NCBI GenBank assembly: GCA_036260945.1
Contig: DATALT010000002.1
Location: 620,001-684,000 of the forward strand
Origin: Candidatus Babeliales bacterium
GTDB lineage: Bacteria > Babelota > Babeliae > Babelales > JACPOV01
DNA length: 64,000 nt
Direction: 5' to 3'
Below are positions 55,674-64,000 of the stretch, piece by piece (within the stretch, counting starts at the first letter, position 1; each line of letters begins with the position of its first letter). The position numbers and the translations under genes were made by a program. The notes beneath the pieces are model-generated. The model was not told the origin of the DNA, did no database searches, and saw only the letters and a list, made by a program, of their open reading frames with translations.

Positions 55674-55958
55674 TTACTCAATAATCCGGAAAACTCCTCG
55701 ATAGTCTTTCGACTTAATAAAGGGTTCAATTTGAATTCGATCAATACTTTTGTTTGCCGCCTCTTTATGCAACGTATCTATTAAATCTTGCAAATCGTCT
55801 TTTTGTCCGCATGCGATAACTGTTATCGTCGGCTCTGCGACACCCACTAAATGTGCCGTCCCTTCAATGGACAGTTCTCGAGCGCGTTGCGCCACGGTGG
55901 TCTGCAAAAATCCCTTGGGGACTTTTAAGACAAAGGTAATATGTAAACATTGCTTCAT
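55674..55958 (-). CDS. Acylphosphatase-like protein without catalytic Arg
   Basis: 94 residues from ATG 55958 (GGAG upstream). The layout (ITFVLKVPKGFLQTTVAQRA, LSIEGTAHLVG, then a helix and a C-terminal FRIIE strand) resembles acylphosphatase. The usual GVGFR loop carrying the catalytic Arg is KGFLQ here, and the catalytic Asn is not evident, so enzymatic activity is unlikely. Possibly a binding domain. Family match is by eye only. Confidence 0.55.
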   Translation of the reverse strand: MKQCLHITFVLKVPKGFLQTTVAQRARELSIEGTAHLVGVAEPTITVIACGQKDDLQDLIDTLHKEAANKSIDRIQIEPFIKSKDYRGVFRIIE

Positions 55959-56183
55959 TATCGTCTCCTTCTTCCAGAGCAATCAACCGGTACTGCTCGG
56001 TCTATTTTTTTCGCAGCTCATAGGCACCCAAAACTCACAAAATTAAGTGCAATAAATTTGAGAGGAACCTAACAAAAGGGAATTTCGAATGTCAAAGTAA
56101 ATTGCTGCCAACTGGCAATGCTGGACTCGAAACACCAAGAACGGTACACTATTCTTAAAGATACGTATACTCAAGGAATGTCA

Positions 56184-57614
56184 ATGAAATCATCACCAGT
56201 GCGAGTGCGCTTTGCACCTTCTCCTACCGGCCTTATGCATCTTGGGAGTGTTCGCATTGCACTTTTTAATTTTCTGTTTGCCCGTCACTTCAATGGTACT
56301 TTTATTTTACGTATCGAAGACACGGACCTTGAGCGAAATTTCGATCCAGGCGGCGCAATTATTATGGAAGATCTGGCATGGCTAGGACTTTCATATCAAG
56401 AAGGCCCTATTGTTGGTGGGCCCGACGCACCATATGAACAATCAAAACGGGGTGCGGTTTATCAAGAAAAATTAACACAACTTATTCAAAAAAATTCCGT
56501 TTATCGTTGCTTTTGTACTGTTGAAGAATTAGATCGCAAACGAACGCGGCAAATAGCAAGTAAGCAGCCACCTCGCTACGATCGAACATGCTTAAAACTG
56601 ACTCAAAAACAAATAGATGAAAATCTTTTAAATAATGTGCCTTTTATTTGGCGCTATCAAATACCTGCCGGCACTATACAGATTACCGATCTTTCACGCG
56701 GAAACGTTTCGTTTGATCTTTCTAATTTTTCAGATTTTCCTCTTACACGAGAAGATGGCAGTTTTACGTTCTTATTTGTTAACTGCGTTGACGACATTTT
56801 AATGAACATTTCTCACGTGATTCGCGGTGAAGATCATCTTTCAAATACCGCAAATCAAGTCGTCCTTTATCATGCGCTTGATAAAGAAGTGCCGCTTTTC
56901 TGGCATATGCCAATTATTTGCAATCCGGAAGGGAAAAAACTTTCCAAGAGAGATTTCGGATTTTCTTTGCGCGATTTAAAGCAGGCAGGATTTTTGCCAG
57001 AAGCGATTTGTAATTATTTAGCAATTATCGGCGGTTCATTTGAACAGGAAATAATGACGCTGACTGAACTTTCAAAAGCGATTGATTTTAAACATATTCA
57101 TACTGCAAGCACGATAAAATATGATCTTGAAAAACTTCGCTGGATGAATCATCAATGGATTATGCGCATGGATAGTCCAACGCTCACCGATGCAATATTG
57201 CCTTTTTTGACAGCAACTTATCCGCAAGCCGCACACCTAAATCGCACAACAATTGAAAAATTAGTTTCATCAATTAGCAAAGAAATTCACACGCTCAAAG
57301 ATGCACCCGCGGCGCTGCATTATTTTTTTGAAGCACCTTTAATTACTAAAGAAAAAATGCTTGAACATATTTCGCCAGAAAATTTAGAACTATGTTTAGC
57401 AATAATCGAAGAGAAAAAAAAGCTGTTAAGTAAGCCTGAAGAATTTATTAAAGAAGTAAAACAAGCTGCTTCAGAAAAAAATGTACCAACCAAAGCGCTC
57501 TTTGCAACTTTGCGTTTGTTCATTTCTGGATCTGCCCACGGCGCATCGCTTCATGATATGATTACACTTCTTGGTGCCGACGAAATTACAAAACGATTGT
57601 CGGTAAAAATATAG
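56184..57614 (+). CDS. gltX: Glutamyl-tRNA synthetase
   Basis: 476 residues. Class I motifs RFAPSPTGLMHLG (HIGH region) and KKLSKRDFGF (KMSKS region), plus RIEDTDLERN. It charges tRNA-Glu (and possibly tRNA-Gln). The start at 56184 has AAGGA at the right spacing; the ATG at 56178 is too close to it, and a further open frame to 56118 has no support. Confidence 0.93.
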   Translation: MKSSPVRVRFAPSPTGLMHLGSVRIALFNFLFARHFNGTFILRIEDTDLERNFDPGGAIIMEDLAWLGLSYQEGPIVGGPDAPYEQSKRGAVYQEKLTQLIQKNSVYRCFCTVEELDRKRTRQIASKQPPRYDRTCLKLTQKQIDENLLNNVPFIWRYQIPAGTIQITDLSRGNVSFDLSNFSDFPLTREDGSFTFLFVNCVDDILMNISHVIRGEDHLSNTANQVVLYHALDKEVPLFWHMPIICNPEGKKLSKRDFGFSLRDLKQAGFLPEAICNYLAIIGGSFEQEIMTLTELSKAIDFKHIHTASTIKYDLEKLRWMNHQWIMRMDSPTLTDAILPFLTATYPQAAHLNRTTIEKLVSSISKEIHTLKDAPAALHYFFEAPLITKEKMLEHISPENLELCLAIIEEKKKLLSKPEEFIKEVKQAASEKNVPTKALFATLRLFISGSAHGASLHDMITLLGADEITKRLSVKI

Positions 57615-57636
57615 TGAATTAAAGATGTATTGATGT

Positions 57637-57891
57637 TCAAACAACAGTATCTGCTTGCATCAAGCGATTCGGTAATTTGTTCAAATTACGTACGATCTCT
57701 TTTTGTTTAAATACTTCCATCAATTCAAGAAATGGCACTTCGTTATCCACTGGAACAAAAAATTCAAAAACACTTTCTTGTTTATCGATCGTGCGTTCAA
57801 AAACTAAATGTTCATAGCTGCGCAGAATCGCAGCAAACATCCAAACGCGAGAGCGTTCTATATGAGCTTGATAGTAAAAACAGTACGCCAT
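57637..57891 (-). CDS. Small conserved-looking protein of unknown function
   Basis: 84 residues. FAAILRSYEHLVFERTIDKQ followed by FEFFVPVDNEVPFLELMEVF resembles small DUF4911-type proteins, but this is uncertain. No signal peptide. GGAG appears upstream of the ATG at 57891. Convergent with gltX. Confidence 0.5.
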   Translation of the reverse strand: MAYCFYYQAHIERSRVWMFAAILRSYEHLVFERTIDKQESVFEFFVPVDNEVPFLELMEVFKQKEIVRNLNKLPNRLMQADTVV

Positions 57892-58052
57892 GCAAAAAAC
57901 CTGTTTAGGAGAAAAAAAATCACAACCTTGTTTCCTAATGATCGTTTAGTATAGCATAAATGCACCGCTCATGCACACATCATCCAGCTGATTGACGAAC
58001 GTTATCTAAAGGTGCTATAAAGGAAAAAGAAGCTTTGATTGAAAGGATAGTG

Positions 58053-59453
58053 ATGAAGAAAAAATTTATACCGGTGCTTTTGGCTGCCCTCGCCTTAGCT
58101 GTATGGCATCGCACCAGTATGGGCATCACGATGCTCACCAAAAACGATCCTTACCCACTTTATACCACAGCCTATCCGTATCACTATCTCCTTTTTGGTG
58201 TAACGAATTATTTTAAAGATATCACCGACTGCGTAAAAATTGACCGCATTTCGTTTCACGTCACTCCCTTCCATCAAAAAGCTAACCGCGGAAGAGATTT
58301 TGAGGGGTGCAAAAGATTTCTAGGCGACCTTGAAGGCCGCTGGAACATGCTCGGGCTTCTCTATGGCGCTGTTCCAAGTGGCCAAAGTTTAGCAGGTACG
58401 CAAATAGGATTTGCAAAGCAGCAACTTTTTCCTCCATTGGGGCCGAATGATACCGTTGCAGTAGAAAACGTACTGACCGATACGAGTTGTCATATCGGTT
58501 ATTTTGCAGTACCTCTCAAGTATCGCAAAACGGGTGTTCGTTTTGAACTCGATGTTCAACCATTTGAAGATTTTGGATTCACAATTCAAGCAGGGCTCGC
58601 GGATATAAAACAAACACAAACGTGCCCATGTTGTGGCTTTATCGATCTTACCCCCACGGTAAGTTTAGATGATAGCATTTTTCCTGCTGCCGCTGTTCCT
58701 GTTATTGAATCGCTTTTAATGTCTTGCACCGCCGCGACTCTCACTTTCAGCCAAATTGGCCTTGAGACGTGCGACTTTGAAGAAGATTCTGTCGAAGATA
58801 TGCGGTTCTTTGTTTGGTGGCGCCATGTATTTGAAGTAAATGCGAATAATTGCACTTATCCGTATTTCTTATTTATTCCGTTTGTCCAAATTGAAGCGAC
58901 TGCACCGCTAGGCAAAACACAAAATCGACGAAAAGCATTCGCGCTCCCTTTTGGTAACGATGGGCATTCCTCAGTCGGATTTACAGCAGGCTTTCATTTA
59001 GACTTTAAAGAGACGATCGAGATTGGCTTCTTTGGGGGCTATACCGCTTTTTCTTCACGAACGATCGATCTTTTCAGATTGCCAACAAGCCCCGTGCAAT
59101 CCGGTGTGTTTCCTTTTTCTACGACCGCTAAGATACAGCCGGGCCATAATAGTATATTTGGCGTGCTTTTTCATGCATATCGCTTCCTTGAACGTCTTTC
59201 TTGCTGGGTAGAATACGATACCATTCATCACACTGAGGATAAAATAACGGTCGTAAATCCACCGGCCAATAATCCATTTATTCCAAGACAACAAGAATGC
59301 CTCTCAAAATGGCGTGTACAGGTGCTCAACACAGCGTTTAATTATGAAATTTCACCAAATTTGACGCTGGGCCTTGCGATGCAATGGCCGATCACACAGA
59401 GAAATGCGTATCGCTCAACTACCCTTGCCGGTTCGCTGATTGCAACCTTTTAA
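58053..59453 (+). CDS. Outer-membrane beta-barrel protein
   Basis: 466 residues. Signal peptide (VLLAALALAVWHRTSMG), alternating strand pattern with aromatic belts, cysteine cluster CPCCG, and a C-terminal Phe (LIATF) as expected for BAM substrates. Overall build like the barrel at 39417. AAGGATAG precedes the ATG at 58053. No family recognised. Confidence 0.65.
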   Translation: MKKKFIPVLLAALALAVWHRTSMGITMLTKNDPYPLYTTAYPYHYLLFGVTNYFKDITDCVKIDRISFHVTPFHQKANRGRDFEGCKRFLGDLEGRWNMLGLLYGAVPSGQSLAGTQIGFAKQQLFPPLGPNDTVAVENVLTDTSCHIGYFAVPLKYRKTGVRFELDVQPFEDFGFTIQAGLADIKQTQTCPCCGFIDLTPTVSLDDSIFPAAAVPVIESLLMSCTAATLTFSQIGLETCDFEEDSVEDMRFFVWWRHVFEVNANNCTYPYFLFIPFVQIEATAPLGKTQNRRKAFALPFGNDGHSSVGFTAGFHLDFKETIEIGFFGGYTAFSSRTIDLFRLPTSPVQSGVFPFSTTAKIQPGHNSIFGVLFHAYRFLERLSCWVEYDTIHHTEDKITVVNPPANNPFIPRQQECLSKWRVQVLNTAFNYEISPNLTLGLAMQWPITQRNAYRSTTLAGSLIATF

Positions 59454-59602
59454 GGAGCGCTTTAAATAATACCTCTAGTTGCCTCCAAAAGAGCGCCCAC
59501 CTTACTAGACATGCCAGGCAAAAACGGATATAGTTAAAGGCAGTTCTTAAACATATTACTTACCCCCGGCTGCGCTGCAGCTTGAAAGGATTGTGTTTCT
59601 CT

Positions 59603-59815
59603 ATGACTAAGAGAAAAGCAAATATCGTTATAAACGTTAATGCAAACGTGGAAAAGTCGCTTAAGCAACTTAAAAAGAAGATTGAGCGCGAAGGTGTTGT
59701 TCGAGATATGAAGCGATTAGTTTACTTCGAATCTCCAACGCAAAAAAGACGTAAACGCTTAATGCGCGCCGTTAAGCAGAACTATATCCGCATGGCCTCT
59801 CTAAAGTTGATTTGA
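59603..59815 (+). CDS. rpsU: Ribosomal protein S21
   Basis: 70 residues, very basic, full length for S21: VEKSLKQLKKKIEREGVVRD and the Arg-rich end (KRRKRLMRAVKQ). The ATG at 59603 is used; the open frame extends to a TTG at 59582. GAAAGG lies about 13 bases upstream. Followed 11 bases later by rbfA. Confidence 0.93.
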   Translation: MTKRKANIVINVNANVEKSLKQLKKKIEREGVVRDMKRLVYFESPTQKRRKRLMRAVKQNYIRMASLKLI

Positions 59816-59826
59816 TTTCTTAAATC

Positions 59827-60204
59827 ATGGCCAACTTTGAATCAAAACGTGTACGCGATATAAAAAAAGCACAAAAAGAAAAACTCTTTTTCCGTGAAGT
59901 ATCGCAGCTTTTCTTGCAAATGACGCTTGATGATAATCGCATAAGAGATATTCACGTAAACCGTGTCGAGCTTTCAGCCGATAAAAGTATGTGCTACATT
60001 TACTTTTATACGCCAAAAGGCACCGAAGGCTTCAAAGAGAAACTTGATATTCTGAAGCTTTACAAGCCATCTTTACGCACAGCTCTTGCAGCAAAAATTA
60101 AAGCTCGCTATACGCCGGATCTTGTTTTTATGTTCGATGAACAATATGAAAAGCAAGAAAAAATTGAGCGGCTTTTTGACGAGATTAAAAAAACTGAGGA
60201 ATAG
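59827..60204 (+). CDS. rbfA: Ribosome-binding factor A
   Basis: 125 residues. KH-like fold with the family's RIRDIHVNRVELSADKSMCY and LRTALAAKIKARYTPDLVF. Needed for 30S maturation. Cotranscribed with rpsU, and its stop sits inside the ribosome site of the following prepilin peptidase gene (GAGGAATAG). Confidence 0.9.
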   Translation: MANFESKRVRDIKKAQKEKLFFREVSQLFLQMTLDDNRIRDIHVNRVELSADKSMCYIYFYTPKGTEGFKEKLDILKLYKPSLRTALAAKIKARYTPDLVFMFDEQYEKQEKIERLFDEIKKTEE

Positions 60205-60207
60205 CTC

Positions 60208-60969
60208 ATCGAGCCGTTACTTCTTATTCCGATTTTTTTATGCTGGGGTTCATTTCTCAATCTTGCCGCTTATAGGCTGATTCACGGCGGATCGATTGTT
60301 TTCGGCCGTTCTTCATGCCCTCATTGTCGGCACACTCTTTCTTGGCCAGAACTTATTCCAATTATTTCGTGGTTTGCACTGCGCGGCAAGTGCTTGCACT
60401 GCAAAGAATCTATTTCTTGGCTTTATCCATTCATTGAATTGCTCACCGCTCTTATATTTTATGGAATGGTAACGCAACTATCGTCCGATTATTGGATCGC
60501 TTATTCTATCTTTTTTTCTGCATTGATTATTACTATTCGGACCGATATTGAAACGATGCTTATTTCAAGATTTGCTAGCGCATTTTTAATTCCGGTTGGA
60601 TTTCTGTTAACTATTTTTGATCTATTGCCAATAACCTTTGCGCAAAGCTGTATTGGGGCGATTTCAGCCTATATTTTCTTGTATGGAATTGGCTGGCTTT
60701 ATTATAAATTTACCCACCGCATCGGGATGGGACAAGGAGATGTTGAGCTCATTGGTATGATTGGCGCTTTCTTAGGAGCTCAAGGCTGGTGGGCATCGCT
60801 CATGCTTGCATCTCTAGTTGGGTCATTCTCGGGCGCGATCATTCTTTTTACGCTTTCGGCAAGCAAAACAGAAAAAATCAAACTTCCTTTCGGGCCGTTT
60901 CTTGCTCTGGGCGCATTGTGCTACGTATTTTACGCAGGTTCTTTAATGAAACTCTTTCTAGGATTTTAA
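60208..60969 (+). CDS. pilD: Prepilin peptidase with apparent ATC start
   Basis: 253 residues read from ATC at 60208. The frame follows the rbfA stop directly and is open to 60969. Conserved parts: GSFLNLAAYRLIHGG, two cysteine pairs (CPHCRHTLSW, CLHCKES), catalytic Asp in IRTDIETMLI and GMGQGDVELIGMIGAFLG. It cleaves and methylates type IV pilin and pseudopilin leaders. No ATG, GTG or TTG occurs in frame before GSFLNL; a GAGGA site lies seven bases before the ATC. Its end overlaps a convergent gene by 12 bases. Confidence 0.8.
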   Translation: MEPLLLIPIFLCWGSFLNLAAYRLIHGGSIVFGRSSCPHCRHTLSWPELIPIISWFALRGKCLHCKESISWLYPFIELLTALIFYGMVTQLSSDYWIAYSIFFSALIITIRTDIETMLISRFASAFLIPVGFLLTIFDLLPITFAQSCIGAISAYIFLYGIGWLYYKFTHRIGMGQGDVELIGMIGAFLGAQGWWASLMLASLVGSFSGAIILFTLSASKTEKIKLPFGPFLALGALCYVFYAGSLMKLFLGF

Positions 60970-61509
60970 TTTTTCTCTTAAATAATCTGGCATTAGAGGT
61001 ATTTCTAGTGCAAGCAATCGCGGTGCAGCAAGAATTCGATCCGATTCAAAAAAACCATATTTTGATTTTTCTTCAATAGTCAGCATACTCTTGGCCATCA
61101 ACCCATATCCATATAATCGCCAATCTGCACGGTTAACATCGGAAGTAAGTGCCCGATCTATAAGATCCAATGCCGCCAATGGTTGGTTATGGTAGGTCAG
61201 CAAACTCATAGCGGCCAGGCGAAATGCACTGGTAAAATGCGGATCGAGTTTTTTCATGACCATCATTGATTGCATTATTTCTTCTGCGTTTAATCGCGCG
61301 CAATCTTTCTGCAAAAACTGAAACCAAAAAAAATCGGCAGCTATTAACTTCCACGAGCCTAAAAATTGGATATATTCATAATGAGAGAAAGTATGCGCGG
61401 TACGCGATTGGAATTGGAACTCTTGTAATAAAACATTTAACACAATCGAGAATGTGTAAACTATTATGATAAAAATAAGAATGAAATAATGTTCACGCCA
61501 AATCGTCAT
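60958..61509 (-). CDS. Membrane-anchored TPR-like protein
   Basis: 183 residues. One N-terminal membrane segment (YFILIFIIIVYTFSIVLNVLL), then a helical TPR-like part (YEYIQFLGSWKLIAADFFWF, LAAMSLLTYHNQPLAALDLI). Start overlaps the pseudopilin end by 17 bases, so it is probably part of the same pilus or secretion operon. Function unknown. Confidence 0.55.
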   Translation of the reverse strand: MTIWREHYFILIFIIIVYTFSIVLNVLLQEFQFQSRTAHTFSHYEYIQFLGSWKLIAADFFWFQFLQKDCARLNAEEIMQSMMVMKKLDPHFTSAFRLAAMSLLTYHNQPLAALDLIDRALTSDVNRADWRLYGYGLMAKSMLTIEEKSKYGFFESDRILAAPRLLALEIPLMPDYLREKLKS

Positions 61510-61981
61510 GCGTAATTTTTATTTCATTGCGATGATCAACCGTTAGTCGATCGTCAATACCATCGCCATCAATATCTCCGATTGCAGCGGCTAAAAAAGT
61601 AGTTGCATCAGCTTTTGTGTCCCCAAGGCTTGACCCGTTAGCGCCTAATTTTCCGGTAAAGCAACAATGCCCTTCTTGCCCATTGAATCCGTACGTATAA
61701 TAAAATCGTTCGTTTGCACCGCCGCCAGAATATCCTTCAGGTTGCCAGCCAGCACCCTCTTTACCAATAAGTTGCGTGGTATATTTTCCGTTTTCCGCCC
61801 AATACGCTTTTTCCGCTAAATAAAGCGTTCCTAAATTCATATATGCTTCTGTTCGCTTTGCTTTTGCTAAAAATCTAAAAAAGCTTGGCATCGAAACCAT
61901 CGATAGAAAAGCAACAATCGCTACAACGATCATTAATTCAATCAAAGTAAATCCGCGACACTTTTGCGTGATCTTTTTCAT
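61493..61981 (-). CDS. Type II secretion pseudopilin (GspG/type IV pilin-like)
   Basis: 162 residues. Prepilin leader KKITQKCRG followed by the FTLIELMIVVAIVAFLSMV helix, cleavage after Gly, and a Gly/Asp-rich end (IGDIDGDGIDDRL) that may bind calcium as in GspG. It is a substrate for the prepilin peptidase. Convergent with pilD, and near the system's ATPase genes only in a wider sense (those are at 15-16 kb). Confidence 0.85.
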   Translation of the reverse strand: MKKITQKCRGFTLIELMIVVAIVAFLSMVSMPSFFRFLAKAKRTEAYMNLGTLYLAEKAYWAENGKYTTQLIGKEGAGWQPEGYSGGGANERFYYTYGFNGQEGHCCFTGKLGANGSSLGDTKADATTFLAAAIGDIDGDGIDDRLTVDHRNEIKITHDDLA

Positions 61982-62206
61982 AGACTTGTTCTCCCCCTAG
62001 CCCCTCATTTATCTGTTATAATTTACGCAGGGAACGAACTATTAAGTCAATGATTGTCAGATAAATTTTTGATCTGCATTAATGCCTATTACCGTCCATA
62101 ACTATTCCACTATTTCTAAAAAAACCATTACAACTAATACTATTTGAATAATTTACTTTTATTCTTAGGTTTGCGTATAGTTAAAATAAAAATAGGGAGA
62201 TTTTTT

Positions 62207-62611
62207 ATGAAACTATTTTCTAAGCTCATTATTGGCGCCACGATAATGAGCCCGCTATTCTGCAATGACTATTTCAATCGGATTCCCAAACTTGATCTAA
62301 AACAAACTGGCCTTATTAAGATGTCGATCGGATCATTGCTTATGCTCTACGGCAGTGCGCAGTTCGGTATACCGGTGCCATTATTTTCAGAAAATCGATT
62401 TGCATCTTTTTCTACGCTTTTCAATGGCGCGCTATTTACTGGAACCGGCTTTACGCTTTTTGAAAGTGGATTGAGTAATTATCGCCAAGAAAAAAATGTG
62501 GCTCTTGAGCCTCGCTCAATAATAAAGCACTGGGATGATCATATTATGAAAGCTGCGAAATATAGCGTGCTCATCGCCGCAGTTCCTATAGCTCGTTACC
62601 TGGCAAGATGA
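62207..62611 (+). CDS. Small membrane protein, repeated family
   Basis: 134 residues from ATG 62207 (GGGAG upstream; the open frame extends to a TTG at 62144). Signal-like start, then two hydrophobic segments (GSLLMLYGSAQFGIPVPLF and SLIAAVP-type end). LKQTGLIKMSIGSLLMLYGS and the QFGIPV motif recur in the broken copy at 62694. Unknown function. Confidence 0.55.
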   Translation: MKLFSKLIIGATIMSPLFCNDYFNRIPKLDLKQTGLIKMSIGSLLMLYGSAQFGIPVPLFSENRFASFSTLFNGALFTGTGFTLFESGLSNYRQEKNVALEPRSIIKHWDDHIMKAAKYSVLIAAVPIARYLAR

Positions 62612-62693
62612 TAGAACAAATAACACTTTTTTACTCGATTTTGTTAAACGTTTATAATCATGTCGCATTATTAATGTTCTACTCGGAGTTATC

Positions 62694-63101
62694 ATGAAAA
62701 AAGCATGGATACCGCTCGTTTTGGCTTTTAATTTGACGATTCCCCTTATTGCAATGCACCGCCACAAATAAAACGGTTATTCCACTCCCGCTGCAGGGAG
62801 CTCTAAAAATAAGTTACGGGTTTCTTTCTTGCCTTTATGGACTTGCTCAATTCGGCGTGCCGGTCAAAATATTTTCTCCCGTTGAAGCGCCATCCGGTTG
62901 GTCGATAGCAAGGATCTTTTGCTTTGTGAGGTGGGAAGCAAAAGCACAAGAACCTGGATAACCAATATGTTAGGAACTGAAACTTATTCTCCTAACTTGA
63001 AACACCACATAAAAGAATACGCAACCGTTGATACGCGGGCAGTTACCGTACGCGTTCCTCTTTATGCAACGTTATATCATATGGGTCGCTTGAAAAAATA
63101 G
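62694..63101 (+). pseudogene. Broken paralog of the gene at 62207
   Basis: The sequence begins with MKKAWIPLVLAFNLTIPLIA and a stop at 62769-62771, continues in another frame with GALKISYGFLSCLYGLAQFG (matching LIKMSIGSLLMLYGSAQFG of the gene at 62207), then returns to the first frame for the end (VRVPLYATLYHMGRLKK). Two frame changes are needed, so this looks like a decayed copy. GGAG precedes the ATG. Confidence 0.65.
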
Positions 63102-63249
63102 TCACCGAATCAATGAATTCAGAGGCCAGCCTTTTTGTATTTGATGATAGTAAAAATGCCCAAAAGCACAAAGGACTATTTCTAATGGCGATTTTAAAAA
63201 AAGTTGATATGATAATCTAAAGTAGTTGTCATTAAGCGAAATGGATTTC

Positions 63250-63660
63250 ATGAAGATTTCAGGAAAAAAACCCGCTCTCGCGATAACTTTGCTAACTTTT
63301 TTAGCAAAGGGTGGCGTACAAAACAACGCGCAGATACAAAAAACGCCCATTATAGAGCCTAGCGTACAATTACAAAAAATATCCCGCCAAATGCAAGCTG
63401 CTCAATTTACCTTGGGTGTTAGCTTAGTGCTTATTTCCGGTTTAATTATTGATCCAGCAAAATACAGCTCATCCACCGAAGAACTTATTCGTTTAGCTAC
63501 AGGGTTACCTCTTTTTGGCATTGGATGCGAACTGGCAACCCAAAGCCTCTTAGCCAATCGATTTGCTACTCCCAAAGATTATGCGTGGGGAGCAGCGGGC
63601 AATACTGCGTTCGGCACTCTCGGGATTCTTTTTACCAAATTCTATATTTCACGAAAATAG
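63250..63660 (+). CDS. Small membrane protein, possibly the same family
   Basis: 136 residues from the ATG at 63250 (an in-frame ATG at 63241 is an alternative; the open frame extends to a TTG at 63226). N-terminal hydrophobic stretch, then AAQFTLGVSLVLISGLII and a second segment (AAGNTAFGTLGILFTKFYI). Size, topology and the RQMQAAQF start resemble the genes at 62207 and 62694, but identity is low. Unknown function. Confidence 0.45.
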   Translation: MKISGKKPALAITLLTFLAKGGVQNNAQIQKTPIIEPSVQLQKISRQMQAAQFTLGVSLVLISGLIIDPAKYSSSTEELIRLATGLPLFGIGCELATQSLLANRFATPKDYAWGAAGNTAFGTLGILFTKFYISRK

Positions 63661-63749
63661 ATCAGTTTTTTGCTTAAAAAAAGGTATCGTTCCCCATTTT
63701 TTTATTTTTTTGTAAATAAAATACCCGCATTTCAGCTTTAATTCGTAAT

Positions 63750-63777
63750 TTGACATTTTTCTGGAATAATATATTCT
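63750..63777 (+). promoter_or_regulatory. Candidate promoter upstream of the gene at 63894
   Basis: TTGACA (63750-63755), 16-base spacer, TATTCT (63772-63777). The leader of about 115 bases contains a perfect palindrome CTGAAATTTCAG at 63797-63808. Confidence 0.45.
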
Positions 63778-63893
63778 ATATGCATATAAGGAAAGTCTGA
63801 AATTTCAGTTTGATATTTTAGACTATAAAATCTGTCTGTAAAATTGTATTAACTAGAGTGCGGCAATTTAACTACCGTCTAGCGGAGAAATCT

Positions 63894-64000
63894 ATGATAA
63901 ACCAAAATAAGCAGACTCAGGCGCCAAAAGGTGCAATATCTGGGTCCCAGAGAAACTACAACGAAGTTGTGGAATTTTTGGATGCACGTTGGTCCGAACA
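63894..64000 (+). CDS. Start of a gene running off the window
   Basis: 35 codons are visible from ATG 63894 (GGAG eight bases upstream), reading IINQNKQ-type polar start and NYNEVVEFLDARWSE. No signal peptide. Too short to place in a family. Confidence 0.5.
   Translation, partial: MINQNKQTQAPKGAISGSQRNYNEVVEFLDARWSE

Noticed and set aside
59582-59602. TTG start for rpsU
   Set aside because: Adds seven residues not typical of S21; the ATG at 59603 gives the standard 70 residues.
1-64000. CRISPR arrays, insertion sequences or prophage genes
   Set aside because: No regularly spaced direct repeats, transposase or phage genes were seen.

Overview
The window (64 kb, AT-rich, densely coded, few gaps over 300 bases) looks like a chromosome segment of a Gram-negative, host-associated bacterium. 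Outer-membrane biogenesis (a BamA/Omp85 protein and two porin-like barrels ending in F), a type II secretion or type IV pilus system (split GspE, prepilin peptidase, pseudopilin) and signal peptidase I show a double membrane. Many small exported proteins without recognisable families, Sel1/TPR proteins, two exported Skp1/BTB-like plus WD40 proteins and a polyamine importer fit an obligate intracellular symbiont of protists. Candidatus Dependentiae (TM6) is my best guess. That placement is an inference from gene content and was not tested by phylogeny.

Layout. 1-2.8 kb: two exported HAD-like paralogs, the first without catalytic residues, and an exported protein with a lysozyme-like pattern. 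3-4.1 kb: a small membrane-anchored protein and a TVP38/DedA-type protein. 4.2-12.3 kb: Fe-S assembly operon sufC-sufB-sufD, then a 1310-residue Sel1/TPR protein, then sufS. 12.4-14.7 kb: two exported proteins of unknown family, the first frameshifted. 14.7-17.3 kb: GspE as two genes, a small membrane protein and HU. 17.4-18.3 kb: an AT-rich stretch, tRNA-Leu(TAA), a palindrome-rich spacer and tRNA-Cys(GCA).

18.3-27 kb (minus strand): plsC-batA-batB-batC-batD-batE (mostly start/stop overlaps), then an M23 peptidase, lepB and a rhodanese lipoprotein. 27-29.3 kb: a tandem-duplicated locus of small exported proteins with a vestigial gene end. 29.5-32.4 kb: topA and an FkbM-type methyltransferase. 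32.5-35.4 kb: divergent Skp1-like/WD40 genes. One is intact; the other is split at an in-phase A_AAA_AAC heptamer. 35.4-39.3 kb: metG coupled to a heparinase II/III-like gene. 39.4-45.7 kb: a barrel protein and a 1493-residue exported protein.

45.8-50.4 kb: potABCD led by a translationally coupled, internally duplicated His-containing membrane protein. 50.5-52.4 kb: two related anchored coiled-coil proteins. 52.6-55.4 kb: BamA-like protein. 55.7-61 kb: an acylphosphatase-like protein without the catalytic Arg, gltX, a small protein, a second barrel, rpsU-rbfA, and a prepilin peptidase that appears to start at ATC. 61-64 kb: a TPR-like membrane protein, a pseudopilin, a family of small membrane proteins including one broken copy, and a gene running off the end.

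The most unusual observations are the Skp1-like/WD40 pair with the slippery heptamer, the non-canonical start of the prepilin peptidase, the split GspE, the membrane protein coupled to potABCD, and the duplicated remnant at 27.4 kb.
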